From: Xestospongia muta
Lineage: Eukaryota; Porifera; Demospongiae; Haplosclerida; Petrosiidae
DNA: 64,000 nucleotides
NCBI GenBank assembly: GCA_963693285.1
Contig: OY848920.1
Location: 3,795,135 to 3,859,134 of the forward strand
Direction of reading: 5' to 3'
In this document: piece after piece, positions 56,287 to 64,000 of the stretch
Layout of the letters: each line of letters starts with the position of its first letter
Numbering within the stretch: the stretch's first letter is position 1
Translations under genes and position numbers: made by a program
Notes under the pieces: model-generated
What the model was told of the DNA's origin: nothing
Database searches by the model: none
The model's input: the letters and a program-made list of their open reading frames with translations, nothing else

Positions 56287-56509
56287 ATGATTGATATATC
56301 TCAATGGAGGATTACCATTGGATTATGGCATTGTTGTCATATACCATGTAATACTGCAAGGGGAGCTGTCAATGTTACTAAATTGATGGAGTCATTGCTG
56401 TGTTCTGAAAATGGCGGTGTTACAAACCCTGATTTTTACCTGGTTGTATTTCTTTTGGTACTTCTTATATTATCAGGTGATGTTGAACTCAATCCTGGAC
56501 CTTTAACAG
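56287..56509 (+). CDS. 2A-leader exon of the Death-domain pseudogene
   Basis: ATG at 56287 opens a 74-codon exon ending ACAG|GTAAAC, phase 1. It encodes a soluble N-terminal part with several Cys (GLWHCCHIPCNTA), then a hydrophobic stretch YLVVFLLVLLILS directly followed by GDVELNPGP. As at 5078-5372, the motif matches the 2A consensus, the donor falls four codon positions after it, and a Death domain follows. The exon itself is intact, even though the downstream exons are damaged. A skip would give a leader of about 71 residues and a downstream product starting with Pro. Confidence 0.7.
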
Positions 56510-56807
56510 GTAAACATTAGCTTGTTGACATTCATTTGCGGTGAACTGAAATGACTTTTTTAATTGCCATATTGCGACCATCATACCACATTCACACAAT
56601 ATATTGTGAATTCATATTATGGTGCCAGCATATGTTTATGATATACTTGTGATTTTCAGAGTGTTAGAGATGTAGCAGGATGTCTGTATTTAATTGGTTC
56701 TGATAATACTGTAATCATAATATCACAATATAATTATGGTATAGACTTCTGCTGGACCTATAGATACTTTTTGTGATGCATTACTGATTTTGTTCTTTCT
56801 ATTTTAG

Positions 56808-57094
56808 ATATTTCTAATATTTTAGAAGAGATACCAAGGCACAATGATGTGTTATATTTATTAGCAGATATGAAAAATAGTTGGCAAGTCATTGGTTTGG
56901 CCCTTGGAGCATCTCGGAATTATTTGGGTGGTCTATATGCAGTCAAGATGACCCTATCATTAAACTATCTAATGTAATTAGAAAGTGGATGTATTCTCAA
57001 TCATCTCCTGTCAGTTGGAAAACACTGATTTCTGCCATTGAAGGTCCTATTGTTAATGATAAAAGGAAAGCTGATAAGATTCGAGACTACTTTG
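56808..57094 (+). pseudogene. Death domain exon with 1-nt frameshift
   Basis: Acceptor CTATTTTAG and donor TTTG|GTAAAT. 287 nt where 288 are expected. It reads ISNILEEIPRHNDVLYLLAD, WQVIGLALGASRNYLGGLYA and then, one frame over, SQDDPIIKLSNVIRKWMYSQ, VSWKTLISAIEGPIVNDKRK. The break is near 56942. Death-domain pattern as in gene 1 and gene B. A sequencing or assembly error could mimic the loss, but later exons are also damaged. Confidence 0.7.
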
Positions 57095-57260
57095 GTAAAT
57101 TAATAATTATTGTCAAGTTAATTATAAGGCTTGTTAGTCTTTATGACATCTTATCATTACAATATAGTTGGTACTTTATGACCAAGTACCCTAGTATGTA
57201 ATTACAAAGGTTGTGTGAATTCATTTTTTATTGTTTTAAATAATCTGTTTCAGTTTATAG

Positions 57261-58320
57261 ATCTTACTAATTTATTGAGTCAGTATGGCCTACAATATAA
57301 AGACTTGGAAAAGGAATGTGATGGTAGTCTTATAATTGAGGTTACACAAAATATAGATGACTACTTAAAAGTAGGACATGGTCTTACTTTATCTAGAAAA
57401 ACACTACAAAGTATTTCTCAGGACAACGATAATGACATACACAGGAAAAATGCTGTTTTGTGAGCCTGGAAAATAAAGAATGGAAATAATGCAACCTATA
57501 TAGAGCTGTTAAAAGCATTCATGAAAATGACAGACCGATCTGTTATAGAATCCATTTTGAAAATTACCTCAAGGAAAACTACATCTAAGCAAACTGTCAC
57601 AACAATTCACCTGTCACCAGAGATGGCAAAAGACAGATATCCCAACCTGGAAGATATTAACAGATACTCAGAAGGAAGCAGAGAGATATAAACTTATGGA
57701 TGAGAATCGTGATGTAGGTAAAGCTTATGTGGCTTGTATTAATCAATTTATTGGTTCTTTTAGTGACGTAAAGTTGAACCAATGTGTATTCAGACACTTG
57801 CTAATTTTTATTGTGGTAGGCAACTCTTTCCTGAAGTTGTAGATTCAAAAGAAGACAGCATCACTACTGTGTTTAATATCCTTACATGGAACCATTGTAC
57901 ATGGTTCAACTATGACTTAATTCAAGTTATTGTTGATAATATAGCCAATGATGATGAAAAACAGTACTTGGAAATATATAAGAAGGAACATTTGATTCCT
58001 TATTTAAACCACTCTTTGTATGAGATACCATGTTCTCCTTCTAATGATCAATATCGTACCAATCTTGTCTTCAAGGTGCCTATAGCACTCACTGGAAATG
58101 AAGTGAAAAGTATTCAATGAAATCTAGCTAAATTACTGGGAACTGAAGATTGTGTTACTTTGCATTTTGAAGATTATAATGTAGTCTGTATTGAATTGGT
58201 GTTTAGTCTTCCCACAGTTGTATTGGAAAGTACTTCTCCCAAATTTCAGCCATTTATTGAATAGAAAGAATCAATACAATCATGCAAAGCTAAAGTTGAT
58301 CTAATAACTGTTATGTAAGT
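57261..58320 (+). pseudogene. Second Death-like domain and C-terminal conserved region, broken
   Basis: Acceptor GTTTATAG, phase 1. It reads LTNLLSQYGLQYKDLEKECD, GLTLSRKTLQSISQDND, HRKNAVL, TGA (57461-57463), AWKIKNGNNATYIELLKAFM: a Death-like domain cut by a stop exactly before the conserved AW. A frame change near 57650 and another near 57780 lead to DSITTVFNILTWNHCTWFNY and EIYKKEHLIPYLNHSLYEIP. I recall this W-x-x-x-x-W-F-x-Y-x-L block as common after Death domains in sponge and cnidarian predicted proteins. A TGA (58118) and TAG follow. Clearly a pseudogene. Confidence 0.6.
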
Positions 58321-58535
58321 GTGTAATTTAAACTTAATTGATAATTAATTGATATGTTATTCACAATTCTATCTTAGATCTATGTCTGAAAACCAGAAGT
58401 GCCAATTCTTCACAAGCTGCTTCAAAAAAAGATGAACATATCATGTCTACTTTTGAAGAAAAAAGAAGTGATTAAATAACACATTGAATTAATGTGTGAC
58501 ATTATTGTATTTCTCTGAAGTTACAGAAAGTCAAG

Positions 58536-58972
58536 AAATGATCACAAAACAACAAGAAATGATAAGTTCATTAAATCTACAACTGATAGAGAAAAATGAG
58601 ATGATTAAAGAATTAAAAGCACAATTGAAAAGTTTTTAATATCATTAAAAGATAATAATTCAATGTTTAATTTTCTTGAACTATCAATATAAAGTATAAC
58701 AATGTTGGTCATTAATAACTGAGATACTATACTTAGTTTTTTCTTTTTTACCTACTACAAAGAGTTATATGTAACAAGAAGAATGTAACCTGATATAATG
58801 TCTGGGCATACGTTAGAAACAGGTACAAAACAGTTCATTTATCATTATTAAGTCTAATGAGAAAAAGTATATATCATACAAATAAATTTAAAAAAATATA
58901 AATTGTAACATGGTATGACCCTTGCAAAGATATAAGATCAGATCCATTGCATAAAAAAGCTGCAAGCATTCT
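58536..58972 (+). repeat. Dispersed repeat, copy 2, with last exon of the 2A/Death pseudogene
   Basis: Begins with MITKQQEMISSLNLQLIEKN and EMIKELKAQLKSF followed by TAA, a coiled-coil tail in frame with an upstream acceptor 'aagttacag'. This is probably the native 3' exon of the pseudogene. The following 330 bp are non-coding and shared with 50650-50985. Confidence 0.65.
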
Positions 58973-59350
58973 GTTTCAGGAGGAATTGAAGTGATAACAC
59001 TTTCATTTTAACCTTTTACATATGCCATGGCTGACAAACGACTAAAATATACTTTTGAAAGCAGAGCAGGAAATATGAATGCTCAGTTACCATTTTATCA
59101 AATTTTATTACTTACTTTGACATTATAATTATGCTAAGAGTGCCTTAACCATCTGTCAACATGAAAGGAACTGATGTTGGCACCTATGAAAGTGAAGTTA
59201 GTAACAATGAATAAAACGTCGCATTATCAATTTTATGTCACTAACTTTACATCCAAATATCACAAGACATGATAAGCCTTTCATCAAAAGCAGAGTTATG
59301 TTATTGAGCTGCAATTTCAATACAGTTAATGAGAAGTTGTTCATTGGTTT

Positions 59351-59404
59351 TGATGATAGAACACTATTATAGTACATTGATGATAGAACACTATTACAGT
59401 ACAT
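59351..59404. repeat. 27-bp tandem duplication
   Basis: Two copies of 'tgatgatagaacactattat' plus seven bases, differing at one position. It lies just upstream of the SWIM-finger remnant and interrupts its frame. Confidence 0.8.
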
Positions 59405-59420
59405 TTAAACTAAAGATGCA

Positions 59421-59908
59421 ATGACTCCAACATGTGTGTGCACTCCTACTTGCACATGTCAAGACTATATTACAATAGGAAACATTTGTAAACACATTTA
59501 TTTAATGGTACAGTTTCAACATTGTAACAGGAAAGAACAACAAAATGAAAACAACTCAACTATTGATGGAAAGAATTCAGACAAAGAATTAAATGACTTA
59601 CTTGAAGCAATAATGTCAGATGGTGGTGATTTGGACATTATTGAAACCAGACAACATATTTTAACAAAATTCAGACTATTACAACATTGGTAGAACAATG
59701 TATACATAAAAAGACATTACAAACGATAAACTCACAGCTTGGCACCACAATAGAAATGATAAAATGTTATTTGGAGCAGACAAAACCAGCACTTCCACCA
59801 ACACAACAAAATATAACTATAGCTCTACAACGACCATTCTTCAGCACTCATAAGAGACAAAAAACACCATCGGAAGCATGTGAAGTATTTCAACAACATG
59901 TAAGGTGA
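59421..59908 (+). pseudogene. Third MULE-like C-terminal remnant with SWIM finger
   Basis: Starts MTPTCVCTPTCTCQDYITIG followed by NICKHIYLM, a complete C-x-C...C-x-H SWIM finger. A polar helical region follows (NDLLEAIMSDGGDLDIIETR), with a stop at 59691. An overlapping frame then gives QLGTTIEMIKCYLEQTKPAL and ALQRPFFSTHKRQKTPSE. The RPFFSTHKRQKTP end corresponds to KPFFTTRKHHKTP of the other MULE copies, so this is a diverged relative. No catalytic core upstream. Confidence 0.6.
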
Positions 59909-59929
59909 CATGTACATTACACTTTAGCC

Positions 59930-60240
59930 ATACTCACACAAAACTACAGTAACTACTAAATGTCTTGAATGGATGTGCTCTCAGTGTTAACTATCTACAA
60001 CACACAGAGACATAATAGAATGAGATGACTGCTGTAGATGGTTTCACTGATGAGTATATTAAATGATATGTTAAATATACTAGAAACGATAACAATAATT
60101 ATACAGACCAAGATTAACATATAACATGTGTATAGTATACCTTCTATATTGTAGGACATGTGTGATTATTGAAAACCCACCAAGCTCTCCATGCATCTGC
60201 TCAAGTTGCATTAAAAAAAGGTCAATTAAAATAGAAGAAT
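59930..60240. other. Non-coding stretch
   Basis: AT-rich. No recognisable coding segment apart from short fragments leading into the integrase remnant. Confidence 0.3.
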
Positions 60241-60971
60241 GAGGTGTTTCCTATAAAGGCAGCAACTTCTTCCCACTCTATTGAGAAATTAAGAATGATA
60301 TTTTTCATCGTTTGGTCTACCACACAAGATAGTGAGTGACAATGGTTCTGTCTTAACAAGCCAAGAGTTTCAGTTTTTGAAGAGTAATGAAATTATTCAC
60401 ATCAAAGTAGCACCATAATCACTCATTGTCTAACAAACTCACTGAGAGAACAGTACAAGTTTTCAAGAGAGGTCTAGAATGACAAACAGAAGGATCTTTA
60501 GAGTATGAATTATCTAAAGTTTTGTTCGATTACAGAGTGACTCCTGAATCTACTACAACCAAATGTCCTGCATCTTGGTTAAATTTGTTACACCCAGATC
60601 TCCAGGGGAAGGTAGAGTCTGAAGTGAAGAAACAGAAGGAAGCTCATGATAGATATAGTCAATTCAGAGAGTTCAGTGAAGAAGATTCTATGTATGCTAG
60701 AAATTATGGAACTATAGTCCTAAATGGATAGAAAGAACTGTCAGAGTGATTTAGGTCCAGTATTCTACATGTGAAATTGAAGAATGGAGTTGAACTTAGA
60801 AGACACATAGATCAGTTACATAAGAGGACATTGCTATGGTCTGAAACAGACAGATCAGACATCTCATTTGATGATTTTCAGGTAGTTATATCTGAAAGAA
60901 CTATTGTGGATGCTAGGTCACCACCAATTCCAGGATCAAGATCTACTAGAATTCGTAAACCTTCTCACTGA
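60241..60971 (+). pseudogene. Gypsy-type integrase fragment, heavily decayed
   Basis: In changing frames the plus strand reads EVFPIKAATSSHSIEKLR, then FGLPHKIVSDNGSVLTSQEF (second catalytic Asp region), then YRVTPESTTTKCPASWLNLL, HPDLQGKVESEVKKQKEAHD. The C-terminal HVKLKNGVELRRHIDQLHKR and PGSRSTRIRKPSH end at TGA 60969-60971. This is the end of a Ty3/Gypsy pol of a different lineage from the element at 33563-37644 and in the opposite direction. No LTR confirmed; 'ggtgagagaaatgtac' at 60988-61003 might be a polypurine tract plus LTR start. Confidence 0.65.
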
Positions 60972-60974
60972 TAT

Positions 60975-62680
60975 TTTTAATGTTAAGGTGAGAGAAATGT
61001 ACTGTATTATTGTTTAATAATGTCTTGTGTTTGCTTTGATTTTTTTATGTATGCTCATTATCTCATTTAGACTTCCTGTCCTCTTAGTGATCTATGAAAC
61101 ATACATTAGGATATTGTTTAGGTCTTTTGTGTTTTGTGTTATGTTGAATGTGTGTGCGTGTGTGTCTTCATACTCAAATAAAGTTATAATTAATAACTAT
61201 AATTGAGTGAATACACCAGAATGATTTGCATACAATGCATGTCCTATCCATCAAATGTATGACTTATTAATTCAGTATATATAGTTAGTTTGATATTCAA
61301 GCATGATAAAATAATAATTGTTTAAGGAATTCACTAAAAGTTAGCATTTCTTTTGTTATCATTTATTTCTTTAATTCCAAGGCTACTTGTAAAAATTAAT
61401 AACTCTGTCTATCACATTTTTATCTAACAAAAACAAATGAAACATGATTAAAAATTTCCAAACACTTTTTTATTAAAATAAACTTAAAACGTGTATTATT
61501 AGAGACTAGAGTGTTTACACAGGCCAGTGTTATAGAAGTGTTTCTAAAATCAGAGAATGCTAAAGGTTTAAATAGTCATTCCCAAAATTATAGTGCTCTC
61601 AATTGAGGAAAAGTAAATTCATTAGTTGCTTATTGATTGGCTGTCAATGTATAGGAGTTAGTTTTTATTTATGAAACTAGAAAGTTCCATACAGCAATAG
61701 AAAAGAATGAAAACAAACATGTATATGTAATGTATATCTTGGTTCAAAGGTCAATATGCATCAAAACACCACTACATCTTGATGTATGTATGTTAATAGC
61801 ACTACTGGTAGTTTGTTCTACACTTTCACTTCCTGATACCTGTATAAATAAACAACATCCACATCTAACTATTTCAATTATAATAAATATTATGTAACAA
61901 TATAAAGTGTCTGTGTGGACTACATCCTAATGAAATTAATATTATGAACGAGCAACTAACTAAATTTGGGATATCTTCATGAGTAATAAGAACCATGAGG
62001 AACCATGTGCTAAAAATCTTCAAATAATGCACCTAAAAGATAATATTGTCAAGTATGTGGGCAAGTCAAAGGGTACCATCGTGGGAATGTTGATGGTATT
62101 TATGATAATCATAATGGATCTCCATTAGATATAATTGAGTTTTATGTTTGCTAAGTTCTATTATTAATAATTTAATTCTCTTTTTAGTTTTTGTGTAGTT
62201 GCTGCTTTATTTGAACATGTGCATAGTAATCAACAGTTATTAAGTATTACTTTCAAATAGTACCACTGATAATAAATACTCAGAGCCCTATAATGTGGTC
62301 AAAAAATCAACAATTTACACAAACTGTCATTTCAAACCACATCATCTGACACTCCATTGTCTAGAATGTTAATCATTGCTGTGTCTGCAGTAATAACATA
62401 ACAAGTCACTAGAGGTTCAAATATTACACATCATTTCTTTGCCTTATTTATTTACCTTGCATAATTTTGATCGTAAATACAAGTTTTGTTTGTTTTTTAT
62501 CCATTGTAACCATATTATTGATTTCCAATGATATTAATATTCAACAAAAGCCACATTAGTCAAAAATTTTAAACTTTTTCTCTGCTTGTTTGTGCTAATT
62601 CAAATACTTATTGTTTCTTCATATATGGCTTTTGACAAATGTGTATAAAACAAAAAAAATTGGCATGCCATGTACGAAAG
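60975..62680. other. Intergenic, no gene
   Basis: AT-rich. There is an AATAAA signal at 61178-61183, possibly the polyadenylation site of the former retroelement, and a short (TG)n run at 61147-61167. Nothing else supported. Confidence 0.35.
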
Positions 62681-62681
62681 T

Positions 62682-62742
62682 ATAATCTGATGTGTTGATT
62701 TGTCCTCAAGATTTATGAGGACAAATCAACACATCAGATTAT
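62682..62742. repeat. Perfect 27-bp inverted repeat (hairpin, 7-nt loop)
   Basis: Left arm ATAATCTGATGTGTTGATTT plus GTCCTCA (62682-62708), loop agattta, right arm 62716-62742, an exact reverse complement. A transcript would fold into a 27-bp stem without mismatches. No coding frame around it. Confidence 0.85.
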
Positions 62743-62895
62743 CTTTCTGTCTTCTTAGTATATAATTTGGACTATAAAATATACACAATTAAATATTATT
62801 ATCAGTTTTGTCACTGCACTACCGTACATGTGAACATTTCAAGAAAATGGTAAAATATCAAACCATTGCTATTTTTTTCTATTATGCTGGATTTA

Positions 62896-62985
62896 GCACT
62901 AGCAGTGTATAATGTATAATGTGTAATGTGTAAGCACTAGTAGTGAATAATGTATAATGTGTAGTGTGTAGGCACTACCAGTGAC
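62896..62985. repeat. 38-bp tandem repeat, 2.4 copies
   Basis: Units start GCACTAGCAGTG (62896), GCACTAGTAGTG (62934) and GCACTACCAGTG (62972), each followed by 'taatgtataatgtgta'. Inside each unit is a shorter 8-9-bp rhythm of 'ataatgt/gtaatgt'. Confidence 0.8.
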
Positions 62986-62989
62986 ACTT

Positions 62990-63566
62990 ACACTAATACA
63001 GTAGTAATGCTTATAGTAAAAATAAAGCCTTCCCTTATGTTTTGTAGATGATCACATTTTTTTAGAAATTCAATATCCACACATTATAGAGGACTGTACA
63101 TTATGTGTTAGTGTCTGTCCTATTATTAATTGTATTGAGATGATCCCACGTCAAACACCCTACTAACCCAGACAAGGTATATCCCAAAGAGTACAACCAC
63201 TAACAATATAAGACCATAAATTTTAAGATGATATTATTGATATTTTATTGATATATTGGGCAGTGTCTGGGTGTAACCAGTATATGGATTACATCATGCC
63301 CACTGTTGACTATTCCCTAGACCCTAAAAATAGTAACATACAGTAATGTGTTACAATTCATAGCAATCAAGTCAATACTTCAAGTGGTTACATCCAGAAG
63401 TGCCAGTTTATACAATGGTAAATAAATGTTTCATATCATAAACATATGCTGTCATTTTGGAGTCAGCATTTAAAGTAGTTTTTGAAGTAAATCATCACAA
63501 GATATGTAAGTATAAAAACATCGCACCAACTTACGTTTATCACAACAAGTGAACAGAGTGCTTATC
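62990..63566. other. Upstream region of the GPCR-like gene
   Basis: No gene. 'tataaaaacatcgc' at 63511 could act as a TATA-like element about 55 bp before the start codon. Confidence 0.3.
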
Positions 63567-63971
63567 ATGAAGAGGACTCTTGTTTTTCTGTTTGTTTTCT
63601 TCCAATTCCTTTTGCTGACCAAGTGTGCAGTTCAATATCATTATGGCAGTCCTCCTGAATCTATTCTTGAAGCTGATGGAGGTACTAGAATAAGTGGCAT
63701 ACAAGATCGTGAAGATAAAGATATCATTTTAGGTGGGTTGTTGATAGCACATCCACACGATCCTGTATCAAGTGGTGGTAAATGTGGTGAGATGTTTGTA
63801 GACACAAGTATAGAAAATATGGAAGCCATGTTTTTTGCAATAGACCTCGTTAACAGTGACCCTTACCTTTTACCTAATATAACACTTGGTTATGATGTCA
63901 GGGACACTTGTATAAGTGAGAACATAGCTCTTGATGAAAGTGTTGACCTTCTTTATCAAGTGGACAATTAA
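63567..63971 (+). CDS. Class C GPCR (metabotropic-glutamate/GABA-B-like) N-terminal ligand-binding domain, partial
   Basis: Start chosen at ATG 63567 because it opens a clear signal peptide, MKRTLVFLFVFFQFLLLTKC. After a short linker come ILGGLLIAHPHDPVSSGGKC, ENMEAMFFAIDLVNSDPYLL and PNITLGYDVRDTCISENIAL, the opening of the venus-flytrap (ANF-receptor) domain of metabotropic glutamate-type receptors, including the Cys pattern and the 'EAM-x-FAID-x-IN' helix. The frame meets TAA at 63969-63971, far short of the usual 500-residue ectodomain. Either it is a pseudogene, or an intron or sequence error intervenes; the window ends 29 bp later. Such receptors are numerous in sponges and sit in the plasma membrane. 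Confidence 0.75.
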   Translation: MKRTLVFLFVFFQFLLLTKCAVQYHYGSPPESILEADGGTRISGIQDREDKDIILGGLLIAHPHDPVSSGGKCGEMFVDTSIENMEAMFFAIDLVNSDPYLLPNITLGYDVRDTCISENIALDESVDLLYQVDN

Positions 63972-64000
63972 AACTGGAAAGTTGTAGTGACCTCGAGTCA

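Noticed and set aside
60988..61200. Possible LTR after the 60-kb integrase remnant
   Set aside because: A purine run and a TG start are visible, but no second LTR copy exists in the window, so it cannot be confirmed.
1..64000. CRISPR arrays, operons, ribosome binding sites, rRNA or tRNA genes
   Set aside because: Looked for regular spacer-repeat patterns and for tRNA-like cloverleaf words; none seen, and the DNA is clearly eukaryotic.

Overview
The window is eukaryotic: about two thirds A+T, short exons with GT/AG borders, long AT-rich introns and many decayed transposons. The protein families (tandem Death domains, Roc-COR GTPases, caspase-like domains, 2A-type leaders, a glutamate-receptor-like GPCR) and the wording of several repeated proteins resemble a demosponge such as Amphimedon queenslandica. 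That assignment comes from memory of the families; no search was run. All exon borders were read by eye from splice sites and reading phase.

Layout. (1) 1-5,372, minus: the 5' part of a Death-domain gene ('gene 1'). Its first exon encodes a hydrophobic leader ending in a 2A-like DVECNPGP motif; two Death-domain exons and a 19-codon linker exon follow, and the gene runs off the left edge. (2) 6,887-14,347, minus: exons of a related but partly broken locus ('locus A'), with stops in the CARD-like and later exons. (3) 14,366-18,350, plus: a Mutator-like (MULE) remnant followed by a decayed ParB-like gene. (4) 20,103-40,077, minus: one large gene ('gene B'). All exon phases agree and predict a protein of about 1,390 residues ordered Death-Death-linker-Roc-COR-caspase-like-Lys/Ser linkers-Death. 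A 4,082-bp Ty3/Gypsy-type LTR element sits in one of its introns. (5) 40,078-44,992: mostly empty, with one inverted-repeat MITE. (6) 44,993-50,547: a CACTA/EnSpm-like element bounded by related ends. It carries two divergent genes, a C2H2/transposase-like gene (minus) and a SAM-domain gene (plus). (7) 50,548-55,815: a YqaJ-exonuclease fragment and a second MULE, into which a pogo/Tc1-like element has inserted. (8) 56,287-58,640, plus: a Death-domain pseudogene with its own 2A-like leader. (9) 58,640-63,500: transposon debris, a perfect 27-bp hairpin and small tandem repeats. (10) 63,567-end, plus: the start of a class C GPCR ligand-binding domain.

How it fits together. Gene 1, gene B and the 56-kb pseudogene belong to one expanding family of Death-fold receptors or effectors. 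Their exons are nearly all phase 1 at both ends, so they can be duplicated or exchanged without breaking frame. Two members start with a signal-like leader plus 2A motif, while gene B starts with a 10-nt MAA exon. Gene B would combine sensing, GTPase switch and protease in one polypeptide, which is the most interesting system here. The transposons are mostly dead; they occupy introns and intergenic space.
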